The notes beneath the pieces were generated by a model, which saw only the letters and a program-made list of their open reading frames with translations, did no database searches and was not told the origin of the DNA. From Alkalimarinus sediminis (GTDB lineage: Bacteria > Pseudomonadota > Gammaproteobacteria > Pseudomonadales > Oleiphilaceae), in the NCBI RefSeq assembly GCF_026427595.1, contig NZ_CP101527.1:4149001-4213000 (forward strand): a stretch of DNA of 64,000 nucleotides. Direction: 5' to 3'. Shown here in pieces: positions 9,401 through 17,637 of this stretch; position 1 is the stretch's first letter; each line of letters starts with the position of its first letter. Both the position numbers and the translations under genes were made by a program.

Positions 9401-11886
9401 CTGGTTTTAAGAACCAAGGCATCAGAGGCAAAGTAGGTGTTTAGCTCATCAGCTTCGGTAAACTTAAGCGACCGACGTTCAATACTCGCCAGTATCCGCT
9501 CTGCCGCATCAGTAACCGATTGCGCTTTACGCTGCCGTTCATCAAGCAGTTGCTGTTTATGAGACTCGAACGACTCATAAACCTCCTCTCGCTTAGCCAT
9601 AATGTCCGAGAGGAATTGATCATATTCACTGAACTGACTTTCAAGTTCTTCGAGCTGCACCAATAATCGTGACAACTGCTCATCACATCGTTCAGGGGTA
9701 TTAGCCATTCCTAACGCATTGGTGATGCTCTGAGAAAACAGTTTAAATTGCGCCCCAAACTGAGCAATCGCCTCTTCGGAACCCAAACTCTTCTGTTTGT
9801 GGCGAGCGGTTGCCTTACTCTGATTAAGTTTTGAATAGACTTCGGAGATGGAGTCAATAATGCGAGTACGCACCGTTGCATCATCTACTTTAAGACTAGC
9901 CATCAATTCAGATAGCAGGTCTAAACCCGAAGCGGTTGATTCAATGGTCTCGATTAGCGGTGTTAGTGACGCAATGGTCTCAGCTTGATCAACCTCTTTA
10001 TTCAGCTCATCGATCTTATCCAAATAGGGGGTTAATGCCTCCTCATTAGACAAGAAAGTAACGGTCTGCTCACTCAGTTGAGATTGCGATTCTACTAATT
10101 GCTGATCTAGAGTATCGATGCACTCAAGATCAATATAACGAAGTTCTTTAATAGTCGCTAAGTGTCCGCGCTGATGACGCAGTCGATCAAGTGCTTGAAC
10201 ATACTCTTCAGCAATCTCCCAATTTTCAGGGCGAATAGAGAGCAGAATATCATCTTGAGCCGCTTCAGCTTCAGCCATCGATTGCTGTGACTGTCGGCGA
10301 ATACTCTCTACTTTTTCAAACTCATCAATCACCAACTCAGATGTCTGAGTGATCTCTTTCAGTATCGATTCAACAGAAGGTTGTTCTGATATCTGATCTG
10401 ATGGATGGTAGTCTGCTACCCAATAGTGAGCGTCGAATATCTTGGCGGCCGATTTGCTAAGCTCTTCATATACTTTCGAAGAAACCGACTGATTATCGAT
10501 TAAACGGCACACGCTATAGAGGTCCGAAACCCCTCTTACCAATGCTGCATTACCAATGCGACCAAAAAACGACTGGCTCACCTCTGCTTTGCTGGCAAAT
10601 TCCTGGCTGACAAACGGCGTCTGCCAGATCTGCATAGGATGAATGCGAGTGGGTTCGCTTTCTGCCGAAAACACGACTAACTTACCCGCTTCAGACAACG
10701 CATAACCATGACAATAAATTGGATTTTGCAGCTCTTTACTAATGAGGTTGTAGGCAAATAGCCCGACTAAACCCTCTTCAGGTTCATAAAAAACATACAG
10801 CACATCTTCGCCATTGGGCGAACGAATCATGCGTTTAAACTTTAGACCACCACTTTCGCTGTTAACACTCTCTTGCTCAAAGGTTTTATATTCACCGGTC
10901 TGCAAATAATAACCACCCGGGAATATCACCCCATGATCTTCAGGCAACTGAACACAAGACTGACCAATGGCATCAATGCGAAGCACTTCTTCGGTCATCG
11001 TGTTAAAAATCAGGTATCGCCAGTTTTCTTCTCGATAGGGCTTTATTTTGAGCAGGATTAATCCGCCGAGTTCTGCATAAAAATAGTCAGCATCATCGAG
11101 CGATTGGGTTTCGTCTTCTACTGGCTCTCGGTAGATACCTAAGCCGTCTTCAGTGTTATTTTCGATCTTGATGGTTAAATCACCACCTACAGTTTCAACA
11201 AACACTTTATCGAGGATGTTAATATGAGGATGACGACCATGGACTGAATCTTCACGAGTGGTGCTGATCCACTCAAAATCATAAGCAGGCGGCAATTGAA
11301 TATCCCGCTCACCACGGCTATCGATGTATTGAACATCTTTACCATCGGCAGAGACAGACCAACGGAAGACACGAAGGTCTTCCAGCCGCTCTCCAATTTG
11401 GAAACCCGCCAACAATTTTCCGTTCTTAACACTCAGCTCGACTAAGCGAGTATGTTTGTAATAACGATAAAGTTCTTCAAAGTCACTTACGAACGATGCT
11501 TGAGACAAAAAGCTAGACCCTGAATCTGCGGGCTCTAGATCATAGTTCTCGCCTTCACTTTTAAGATGAAAAAGAGAGAATACGTCTTCAATTTTGGTCT
11601 CTTTTTTAAGTCCCAAAAAAACGTTATAACCAAACAACAAATAATCGCCGACCTGTACCATATCACGAGCGACACTGTTGTTTTCAGTACGTACACGCAC
11701 CCGAGAGACCACACTCATATCTGAGCTACCAAACTCTTCGAGTCTGGATTCATTTAAGGTACGGGTGAGTTGATTGAGCGTTTTACCTTGCTCGGAAAGA
11801 CGCTTACGAATAACTTCATAAGCACCACCGGCTGCAACTGCATTTTCGACATTGCTGTCGCCAGTAGACTGGTTCTGCTGCACCAT
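6466..11886 (-). CDS. Giant AAA+ ATPase of the DUF3686 / DNA repair ATPase family
   Basis: An 1806-residue cytoplasmic protein. The first ~480 residues are beta-rich (DUF3686-like), followed by a long charged, coiled-coil region (about 490-900), a helical middle part, and one AAA+ module. Walker A is GYGKTT near residue 1320, Walker B MLYLDDIQ near 1380, and the sensor-1-like AGNPYT lies about 45 residues later. The C terminus (after ~1700) is again coiled coil. The family name comes from similarity to SMC/Rad50-like coiled coils; a role in DNA repair is not demonstrated. Homologues recur beside PspA, YqiJ and flotillin genes, so an envelope-stress or membrane-remodelling role is a reasonable inference. 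An AAAGGA precedes the ATG. Confidence 0.85.
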   Translation of the reverse strand: MVQQNQSTGDSNVENAVAAGGAYEVIRKRLSEQGKTLNQLTRTLNESRLEEFGSSDMSVVSRVRVRTENNSVARDMVQVGDYLLFGYNVFLGLKKETKIEDVFSLFHLKSEGENYDLEPADSGSSFLSQASFVSDFEELYRYYKHTRLVELSVKNGKLLAGFQIGERLEDLRVFRWSVSADGKDVQYIDSRGERDIQLPPAYDFEWISTTREDSVHGRHPHINILDKVFVETVGGDLTIKIENNTEDGLGIYREPVEDETQSLDDADYFYAELGGLILLKIKPYREENWRYLIFNTMTEEVLRIDAIGQSCVQLPEDHGVIFPGGYYLQTGEYKTFEQESVNSESGGLKFKRMIRSPNGEDVLYVFYEPEEGLVGLFAYNLISKELQNPIYCHGYALSEAGKLVVFSAESEPTRIHPMQIWQTPFVSQEFASKAEVSQSFFGRIGNAALVRGVSDLYSVCRLIDNQSVSSKVYEELSKSAAKIFDAHYWVADYHPSDQISEQPSVESILKEITQTSELVIDEFEKVESIRRQSQQSMAEAEAAQDDILLSIRPENWEIAEEYVQALDRLRHQRGHLATIKELRYIDLECIDTLDQQLVESQSQLSEQTVTFLSNEEALTPYLDKIDELNKEVDQAETIASLTPLIETIESTASGLDLLSELMASLKVDDATVRTRIIDSISEVYSKLNQSKATARHKQKSLGSEEAIAQFGAQFKLFSQSITNALGMANTPERCDEQLSRLLVQLEELESQFSEYDQFLSDIMAKREEVYESFESHKQQLLDERQRKAQSVTDAAERILASIERRSLKFTEADELNTYFASDALVLKTREMVERLRELDSVVKADDVESRFKSIKEQALRSLRDKTDIYEEGGKVIKLGPRHKFSVNTQELDLTIVPRNGELNVHLTGTDFFEELTRTELLDLRPYWDMTLESETPSVYRAEYLAILVLNAAEKEEHELSNELLREALLDTDALLKLVRTFAVPRYKEGYQKGIHDHDAVLLLQQLIPAMDSADLLRFDPLCRGLAQVFWANTIHAGRDDAPLLLSIKAKAVTWHERAQSAAHMLAIFNNQRATQLLVEEAAQAIRLFIELHPISVTERDIERAAEYLIAELSRDQVDFISSKYAQSLVDELKRTLDDVSWRKYQSSLEKLKGQVAERWHLSASWLTALAEGKSLDHLVRYIPEAIALVNADGRIERRPTEVDVELTVNGLLGDHPRIENQQLSFALDEFFQRLDDHQQRVVKGYHDYLTLRQSIIDEEREALRLDTFKPKPLSSFVRNRLINESYLPLIGDNLAKQMGTVGENKRTDLMGLLMMISPPGYGKTTLMEYVASRLGLIFMKINCPSLGHDVLSLDPEQAPNATARQELEKLNLGLEMGNNVMLYLDDIQHTHPEFLQKFISLCDGTRRIEGIWKGKTKTYDMRGKKFCVVMAGNPYTESGEAFKVPDMLANRADIYNLGDILGGMDEQFALSYIENSLTSNPVLAPLATREMSDIYKLVKLAQGENIATTDLSHQYSGAEVNEISGVLQKLFTIQEIILKVNQQYIASAAQDDSYRTEPSFKLQGSYRNMNKMAEKVSSVMNEDELMQMISDHYLGESQLLTSGAEENLLKLAELRGNMTDEEQQRWQQIKKDFTRNKAMGGDDTDVGGKVVAQLVDLVDSIKQLGDVADNVTSRDIDSDNRQGDRTTQQLDVINSSLNRIGDVLSAGYDVVQEQKSVESKTLPVPKVEVVNQPVPGLDKVLRVLANTMENSIFPLVRTMDKKIDIDLRTHEKMAEISTQLRQLESELSGGRNGPVSKGPGGKGSKE

Positions 11887-11973
11887 CTTTCGATCCTTTC
11901 ACATGGGGTGGGTGTGCCCACCAGAGAAATACATCAAAGCTTAAAGGCGGGACAATATCGGTAAAGATATGGC

Positions 11974-12080
11974 CGTCATCCCTGCGAAGGCGGGAATCCA
12001 TCATTCGGTGCTCTATTCTCTTCGCCTACGCAAAAATGACATTAGAGAGAGCTATGGATCCCCGCCTTCGCGGGGATGAC
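11974..12080. repeat. Palindromic repeat, family A copy 1
   Basis: The left arm (11974-12001, containing CTGCGAAGGCGGGAATCCAT) and right arm (12054-12080, ATGGATCCCCGCCTTCGCGG) are inverted copies around a ~50-bp middle. It lies between the flotillin and giant ATPase genes, where it could act as an mRNA stabiliser, attenuator or protein-binding site. A second copy is at 35381-35453. Similar GTCATTCCCGCGAAGG elements are dispersed in many proteobacterial genomes. Confidence 0.85.
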
Positions 12081-12123
12081 ATGCGGTTAAGCTACTTGGC
12101 TTTGAGATGAATATTGCGAGTAC

Positions 12124-14070
12124 TTAACTCTCTTCTTTAGCCGATGTACCTTTACCTTGTCCATCCATCACTTTTGCTAGCAACGCGTTAACCGTGCTGC
12201 TCTTGGTCGATAGTCCATCAATCGCTTTACCAAGTGACAATGACTTCGCAAAAGTATCAAAGAAGTGCTCTTCACCACCCACAATATCGATTTTCGCTTT
12301 CTGTAGCGCTGTAGACAGTACTTCCGCATTATCTTTAGCGATATCTTTACCTGCCTCAATAGAGGCAATCGCTTCTTTAAAGGCGGTTTCAAGACTCATT
12401 CGGAACTCTTCATGATCACGCGCTTTATCGCTCATCGAGCCCATTGCGTCAAACTTCTCAACTAACCCGTCAGCCTCTGCTTTAAACTGCTCTCGAGTGA
12501 CTTCAGCACCTGCCATACCAACTTCTTTCTGAGCTTTCGCTTCTGAGCTACCTTTGGCGGCAATTACTTCTGCGTCAGCCAAACCAGTCTCACGCAATGC
12601 TTTGCCTTCCGCTTCTCCTTTCGCTGCTACCACTGCGGCCTCTGCAAAGCCTTCTTTTTCAAGTGCATCCGCTTTCGCTTCTTGTACCTTCGCTTCAGCT
12701 AGACCAATGGCGGCTTCTTCAGCTTGAATACCTTCTGCCAACTTCTTCTTAGCATCCGCTTCTTTCGCTGATGCCTCAAGATTAGCCTGAGCCATAATGG
12801 TGATTTCTGACGCTTTATGTTTAGCTGACAGGTCTTCAGCTTCTGCCGCTTTAACCTGCTTCACTTTCTCTTCATCAGCCTGAGCTTCAGCTGCTAATAC
12901 CTGAACCTGCTTAGAGCGATCGGCCTCAGATACTTCGCGAACTTCTTTAATACGCTCTTCTTCGATAGCAACGGTTTTATCCACCACTACACGCTCACGA
13001 ATCACATTGGCGATCTCTTTCTTCTCAACTTCAACCGCTTTTTCAGCTTCAATTTTTTGCAGCTCAACTTCACGCTCGCGAGAGACAATTTCAAGATCTC
13101 TTGCGCGGATCACTTTCTCTTGTTCAATGGCAACCGCGCGCTGACGATTTTGTTCAGCGACTTCAATTTCACGCTGCTGGTTTTCAGTCTGTACAGCAAG
13201 GTCTTGCTCTACCTGAATACGTGTCGCTTCAGATTTTTTGCGCTCTTCTTCCTGAACCTTCAAGGTTTCAGCTTCTTCACGAGCGCGAATAGTCGCTACT
13301 TCACGCTCTTGCTTGGCTTCTGCATCAGCCTGTTGGCGCTCTAGCTCTAGCATGGCTTCGCGGGTTTCTACATTCTTTTTCTTAATCGCTAGCGCTTCGT
13401 TTTGCTCGAGATCATTAGTAATTACATTCTGGTTAGCGGTTAGCTCAGTAATCTTCTTGATACCTTCTGAGTCCAAAATGTTATTAGCATCCAGTGCCGA
13501 CTTAGGCGTTTGCTCCAGGTAATCAATGGCAACGTCTTCCAGTACATATCCGTTAAGGTCATCACCAATGACTTCAATGATTTTTTCACGGAACTGCAAG
13601 CGATTCTCAAACAGCTGCACAAACTCAATCTGCTTACCCACCGTCTTTAAGGCTTCCGAGAATTTAGCTGCAAATAGGTCATACACCGCTTCTTTATCAG
13701 ACGCACGATCTGCACCAATAGACTTGGCAACACGTAACACATCATCTGCGGTTTCGTTAACACGTAAATAGAATGCAACGGTTATATCTGCTCGCATATT
13801 ATCTAGGCAGATCAAACCATCCTTACCTCGACGATCCACTTCAAGCGTGATCAGCGAGATTTTCATCAACTCTTTTTTGTAAATAATGGGATAAACCAAC
13901 GCACCCGTAAAATGAACTTTGGGCTTTGAGGTCATGTCGTTGACGATTAGCGCTGTTCCCTGCGCGACTTTGATATAAAAGGCTTTAAATAACGCAGCAA
14001 GCCCCATAAGGATTGCGAAAAATATACCGATACCGACAGCGATAGGCATTAAGACAGACAAATCAGCCAT
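12124..14070 (-). CDS. Flotillin-like SPFH-domain protein (YqiK family)
   Basis: A 648-residue membrane scaffold. A transmembrane helix (residues ~6-32) is followed by an SPFH/Band 7 domain (about 33-220, IKVAQGTALIVND start), then a very long Glu/Ala/Lys-rich coiled coil (about 225-490, many ERE and AEA repeats) and a C-terminal helical region (FDAMGSMSDKARDHEEF). This is the bacterial flotillin/YqiK layout, which organises membrane microdomains. It sits between the YqiJ-like gene and the giant ATPase gene on the same strand. A GGAG lies 9 bases before the ATG. A repeat element at 14169-14260 lies upstream of the gene. Confidence 0.92.
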   Translation of the reverse strand: MADLSVLMPIAVGIGIFFAILMGLAALFKAFYIKVAQGTALIVNDMTSKPKVHFTGALVYPIIYKKELMKISLITLEVDRRGKDGLICLDNMRADITVAFYLRVNETADDVLRVAKSIGADRASDKEAVYDLFAAKFSEALKTVGKQIEFVQLFENRLQFREKIIEVIGDDLNGYVLEDVAIDYLEQTPKSALDANNILDSEGIKKITELTANQNVITNDLEQNEALAIKKKNVETREAMLELERQQADAEAKQEREVATIRAREEAETLKVQEEERKKSEATRIQVEQDLAVQTENQQREIEVAEQNRQRAVAIEQEKVIRARDLEIVSREREVELQKIEAEKAVEVEKKEIANVIRERVVVDKTVAIEEERIKEVREVSEADRSKQVQVLAAEAQADEEKVKQVKAAEAEDLSAKHKASEITIMAQANLEASAKEADAKKKLAEGIQAEEAAIGLAEAKVQEAKADALEKEGFAEAAVVAAKGEAEGKALRETGLADAEVIAAKGSSEAKAQKEVGMAGAEVTREQFKAEADGLVEKFDAMGSMSDKARDHEEFRMSLETAFKEAIASIEAGKDIAKDNAEVLSTALQKAKIDIVGGEEHFFDTFAKSLSLGKAIDGLSTKSSTVNALLAKVMDGQGKGTSAKEES

Positions 14071-14168
14071 TTAAATTACTCCATTCTCTTTAAATTTTTT
14101 GTGTGGTGCTAATTGATAAAACCCGATTTTTTGAGGGAACTTGTTTGAAGGTATCTAAAACCACATCT

Positions 14169-14260
14169 GATAGGGTGTGCTTGCGCACCATAAATATGCT
14201 ATCCGAAGGACCTAACAAATATATCCAAAAGTTCCATTTGGTGCGCAAGCGCACCCTATA
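14169..14260. repeat. Palindromic repeat, family B copy 1
   Basis: Two inverted arms, each itself palindromic: TAGGGTGTGCTTGCGCACC at the left and GGTGCGCAAGCGCACCCTA at the right, with ~45 bp between. It matches the copies at 45284-45362 and 57403-57495. This is a BIME/REP-like or MITE-like element. Confidence 0.85.
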
Positions 14261-14281
14261 ACCTAAAAACCAAAAATATGT

Positions 14282-14968
14282 TCAATTCAAGAACTCCTTT
14301 TCTGATATAACACGATAAACATTTTCAACCTCCTTGTACTCCAATAACACCACTCGATCACCTTTGTTGAATACTTCATCGCCGGTCGATCGCGCCTTAA
14401 ATATAAGTCCTGCTCCACCATCAGCAAGAAACACTTCTCCAAAACTACTGTTCACCTTAGAGCTACGCACAATGGCTGTTTGGCCCAGTACTTCTTTCAC
14501 GGTATTCTGACTCGCTTTTTTAAAAAATGGTCGAATAGGCTTAATCACGATAGCGGTTAGCATAACGGCCACATAGAGTGTTCCAAGCAATACCGGCAAC
14601 CCAGCCAGGTAACGCAATAGGCCATCAGGAACCAACCCGAAAAAGAAATGAACAATAAAATAACAAGTAAACCAGCCAAACAAAGCGATAAACGAAACGA
14701 TGATCGTCACCGGTACACCATATAGACCTAACTTAAGCATTAAGCCTGCTAGCACATCCGGTGTACTCAAATCTGTTTGGTTTACCCCTAGGCGACCATC
14801 AGGGTCTGGAATGTCAAAGTCCAACACATCCAGATCGATAAAACCTAGCACAGCTACTAGCCAGTAAAGTAAACAAATAACCAAAAAGAAGGTAAAAATT
14901 GCTGTCGGGAAAGACGCAATATTCTGATAGAACGGATCCATCTTGTCACTCAGCAGTATTGCAAACAT
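14282..14968 (-). CDS. YqiJ-like membrane protein with NfeD/OB-fold C terminus
   Basis: A 228-residue protein with an N-terminal hydrophobic helix (residues ~20-42), a further helical pair (about 82-112 and 122-145), and a C-terminal soluble domain from about residue 155 (LGQTAIVRSSKVNSSFGEV ... KGDRVVLLEY) of the small OB-fold type seen in NfeD and YqiJ. YqiJ proteins are genetic partners of YqiK-type flotillins, and that gene is next in the operon. A strong AGGGAGGT 6 bases before the ATG fixes the start. Confidence 0.85.
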   Translation of the reverse strand: MFAILLSDKMDPFYQNIASFPTAIFTFFLVICLLYWLVAVLGFIDLDVLDFDIPDPDGRLGVNQTDLSTPDVLAGLMLKLGLYGVPVTIIVSFIALFGWFTCYFIVHFFFGLVPDGLLRYLAGLPVLLGTLYVAVMLTAIVIKPIRPFFKKASQNTVKEVLGQTAIVRSSKVNSSFGEVFLADGGAGLIFKARSTGDEVFNKGDRVVLLEYKEVENVYRVISEKEFLN

Positions 14969-15065
14969 CGTCTACCTCCCTGTGGTCTTGCGAGTCGCTG
15001 ATTCTTAAGCGGGCAATTGTATAAAACAACTGCCCTTATCAACAACAGGTTGTATGAGTAATTGT

Positions 15066-15755
15066 TTATGATTTACTCTTTTTTAGTCGAGCCAATACAT
15101 CATCAGCCTGCTTTTCACCAGATGTAATGCCTGCTTGCTGGAGTTTCTCTTGTAGTGAACTATCGTGATTTTCAACACTCAGCTCACTGGCAGCATCCAT
15201 CTTTGCAGCATTTAAAGACTGTTTTTCTTTGATGCGTTCTAACGAGTCCATCGCGGTTCTCATTCTAGAGTTTGAGCCGGAATGGCGTTCTGCCACGGCT
15301 TTTTGTGCTTGTTGCACGCTATCGGTAGCTTTCACCGTATCAACCTGCTGCTTAAGGCGCTTAATATTGGCTTCCGCCACTTTGGTAGCAGATTTAAGTT
15401 TTGCTGCATTATCAGCAAAAGCTTTAGCAGTCTCTTGTTCAGTCACTAGCTGATTTTCAAAGTCAGCAATTTTTTGTGCGACTTCATGAGCTAAGGCGTC
15501 ATCACCTTTTTCGAGAGCTTTAAGGGCATACCCTTCATACTCTTCGATATCACGCTTCAGCTTTGCCATATTTTCTTCAGCAACTTTCTGACGTGCAATA
15601 ATAGCAACCAAACTCTCTTTTGATTTTTTTAGCTCTTCAGATGCATCACGAACTTCCTGATCAAGAATACGCAATGCTTGGCTGTCAACAACTGCTTCAC
15701 CGGCTTCATTTACACCGCCTCGCAGAGCGGTCATCATTTTTGCCCAAATATTCAT
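15066..15755 (-). CDS. PspA/IM30 family envelope-stress protein
   Basis: A 229-residue, almost wholly alpha-helical coiled-coil protein of the PspA/IM30/Vipp1 (ESCRT-III-like) family: MNIWAKMMTALRGGVNEAGEAVVDSQALRILDQEVRDA opens helix 1, then a long charged hairpin. Such proteins polymerise on stressed membranes. Closest in context to YjfJ, the PspA paralogue beside yjfI in E. coli. I take the ATG at 15755, which follows AGAGGTG by 5 bases; the GTG at 15764 is part of that ribosome-binding region. No PspB, PspC or PspF gene is nearby, so control is probably through the YjfI-like protein. Confidence 0.92.
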   Translation of the reverse strand: MNIWAKMMTALRGGVNEAGEAVVDSQALRILDQEVRDASEELKKSKESLVAIIARQKVAEENMAKLKRDIEEYEGYALKALEKGDDALAHEVAQKIADFENQLVTEQETAKAFADNAAKLKSATKVAEANIKRLKQQVDTVKATDSVQQAQKAVAERHSGSNSRMRTAMDSLERIKEKQSLNAAKMDAASELSVENHDSSLQEKLQQAGITSGEKQADDVLARLKKSKS

Positions 15756-15819
15756 TTGATCCACCTCTATTTAAATCGATTACCCGTCCGCCCCCATAAA
15801 TTCGGGGGCATTATAGTTA

Positions 15820-16455
15820 TTAATTTGACTCAACTCTTAAAAACTCACTATAGGCTTCTGTTGCCTGAATCACATTTGTGGCTAAGACTTCTATTTCAAA
15901 CACTACGTTTGAAATCAAAGATGTTGAGCTCAAAGCGCCAAACATGTGGTAGTAATCTTCATCTTCTTGCATGCTATCGAGACTAATAGTCGAAAGTGGA
16001 AAGTATTTATGTGTTCGCAATATTGCATCATTGAAAGCCGTTACATCTGTCACAACAGACTGAGGCCACAACACTGCTTCTACGATTATCTGTTCGCCCA
16101 CCACAGTTAAAAATACCGGCAAATCACCAAACTCTTTCATCACAACATATAAAGAAGGCTCTACCCCTTCGATAAGCTCAACAGTCGCACGACCACTTTC
16201 AATTAGCGCTTCTGCTTCCAATGCTTTCATAAGTGTCTGTGTTGTCCATAAACCTGCAGACTCATTGGTGTTATTAGTCATAACGTCTCCTACATTAATC
16301 CATGTTGATATATCTGGATTACGCAACTGTTTTTCTACCAACGCTAATCGTTTGGCATTTTCAGGCCTAATCCAAACTTCCTTCTTAACCAACCCCTGTT
16401 CTCGCAAGCGTCGCCTAAATTCCCTTTGATAATGTGCTGATGATTTTTTGTTCAT
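15820..16455 (-). CDS. YjfI-like protein (DUF2170) with a possible ribbon-helix-helix N terminus
   Basis: A 211-residue protein. The N-terminal ~50 residues are basic, and KKEVWIRPENAKRLALVEKQL looks like the strand-helix start of a ribbon-helix-helix DNA-binding domain. The remainder matches the DUF2170/YjfI type, an acidic alpha/beta domain (LPVFLTVVGEQIIVEAVLWP). It is the first gene of the pspA-yqiJ-flotillin-ATPase unit, 64 bases before pspA. The start at 16455 is preferred; the open frame extends to 16557, but that segment is only the translation of three palindromes (repeated HVI), and these are better read as operators. Autoregulation is inferred. Confidence 0.8.
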   Translation of the reverse strand: MNKKSSAHYQREFRRRLREQGLVKKEVWIRPENAKRLALVEKQLRNPDISTWINVGDVMTNNTNESAGLWTTQTLMKALEAEALIESGRATVELIEGVEPSLYVVMKEFGDLPVFLTVVGEQIIVEAVLWPQSVVTDVTAFNDAILRTHKYFPLSTISLDSMQEDEDYYHMFGALSSTSLISNVVFEIEVLATNVIQATEAYSEFLRVESN

Positions 16456-16470
16456 AGAGACCACTATAGC

Positions 16471-16528
16471 TATTACATGTAATATCGTCAAATAAATTAC
16501 ATGTGATAAATAAAATATTACATGTAAT
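16471..16528. promoter_or_regulatory. Three tandem ATTACATGTAAT palindromes upstream of the yjfI-pspA operon
   Basis: Copies at 16472-16483 (ATTACATGTAAT; the flanks extend it to a 14-bp perfect palindrome), 16496-16507 (ATTACATGTGAT, one mismatch) and 16517-16528 (perfect). Their starts are 24 and 21 bp apart, roughly two helical turns, so a dimeric regulator could bind them cooperatively on one face. They end 16 bases before the yjfI ATG. The likely ligand is the YjfI-like protein itself, but this is inference. Confidence 0.75.
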
Positions 16529-16616
16529 CCAAGTAAGTATATTTCGCCCCACAACAAACATAGGCTGCAGAACCAGTTAGATATAAGTGCGACAGGAGAA
16601 AGGCGGTATTAAATAG

Positions 16617-16645
16617 CAAAAAGCCCCGCAATTAGCGAGGCCTTT
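16617..16645 (-). terminator. Rho-independent terminator of the PEP-CTERM gene
   Basis: On the minus strand GCCTCGC pairs with GCGGGGC (one G-U) across a short TAATT loop and is followed by TTTTT. It lies 29 bases after the stop codon. Confidence 0.8.
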
Positions 16646-16673
16646 AGTAGTTGTATATCAACTAATTGATTGG

Positions 16674-17324
16674 TTAGCTTTTAGCTCTGCGTCTAGCAAT
16701 AGCAAGTCCAACAAGACCCAAGCTCAACAAAGCCAAACTTCCAGACTCAGGGACACTGCTAGCAACTGCGTTATAAGACATGTCCATATAACGAACACCT
16801 GACGGATCATTGTTTGAGTGGAAGCTAATACCACTAAACAAACCAAAACCTCCAAATGAGTACTTATTGTAGCCGTAGCTGTAAACCTGAGTAATTGAGT
16901 TTACAATTGCACCCATGCTGTCAAAAAAGTCGACTTGCACAGAGCTACCATTCACAGAACTACCCATTACCAACTCAAAGCTATCAGCAGCACTATCAAG
17001 CAAGACAGACAAAGGGGCTAAATTTCCAGGCTGAGGTAAAATTGAGTTACCTGAGTTACAACCAACACAAGACGGGTTCCAGTAATTTACAGTAAGTGAG
17101 CCGCTTGGAGCCAGAGATAGAGGTCCTGTAGGGTTACCTGACAACACATTTCCAGAGACACTTTGACCTGCAAATGAGGTTGCAAAGCTAGCACCTGGAG
17201 CAACAATCGAAGTACCGGTAGCTGCACCGCTAAGGTCAATATCAATTACTGCTGCTTGAGATGCCGCTGCAAAAATACTCGCACAAAACAAAATACTTAT
17301 TTTAGATACAACTTTTGAAAACAT
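16674..17324 (-). CDS. PEP-CTERM sorting domain protein
   Basis: A 216-residue exported protein. The signal peptide ends near SQAAVIDIDLSG (cleavage after ~residue 24). The middle is Gly/Ser/Asn-rich with one CVGCNSGN pair of cysteines. The C terminus is a classical exosortase sorting tail: VPESGSLALLSLGLVGLA followed by ARRRAKS, with PES in place of PEP. Such proteins are processed by EpsH/XrtA-type exosortases and displayed with exopolysaccharide; no exosortase gene is in the window, so it must be elsewhere in the genome. It is monocistronic, with its own terminator. Confidence 0.9.
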   Translation of the reverse strand: MFSKVVSKISILFCASIFAAASQAAVIDIDLSGAATGTSIVAPGASFATSFAGQSVSGNVLSGNPTGPLSLAPSGSLTVNYWNPSCVGCNSGNSILPQPGNLAPLSVLLDSAADSFELVMGSSVNGSSVQVDFFDSMGAIVNSITQVYSYGYNKYSFGGFGLFSGISFHSNNDPSGVRYMDMSYNAVASSVPESGSLALLSLGLVGLAIARRRAKS

Positions 17325-17637
17325 AACGAAATCCTTTTTATCTATTATACACAGTTAGTCGAATACCACTTAAAACAATTTTCATTCCAAAACAATAATA
17401 TTCATAAAAATCAACAAGATTGAAAACAAGAAACGAAAAGCAGGAATAATTACAATGTAAACATGCAATAAAAGCTGACACTAAATTCCTTATTTGTTAG
17501 CAAGCATTACCATTGGTTTATAGTGACCTCTTCAAACACAAGAAAAAAGCCAAAATAAAACAACAATTAGTAAGCATTGCTAATATAAAGCTATAAGACT
17601 GGCGGCTAACGAACAAAAAGTGTAAAAAAACACTACA
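17325..17637. other. Intergenic region, A+T-rich
   Basis: About 310 bases between two minus-strand genes. Apart from a weak hairpin at 17614-17634 and the presumed promoter of the PEP-CTERM gene I see nothing definable here. Confidence 0.4.
17614..17634 (-). terminator. Weak terminator candidate after the methyltransferase gene
   Basis: On the minus strand AGTGT pairs with ACACT around a T-rich loop and is followed by TTTTT. The stem is only 5 bp. Confidence 0.35.

Noticed and set aside
12177-13771. Several overlapping open frames on both strands across the flotillin gene
   Set aside because: They are shadows of the repetitive Ala/Glu/Lys coiled-coil coding sequence.
16456-16557. N-terminal extension of the yjfI-like gene that would look like a transmembrane helix
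   Set aside because: The hydrophobic stretch is the translation of three ATTACATGTAAT palindromes (repeated HVI); the ATG at 16455 starts the conserved part.
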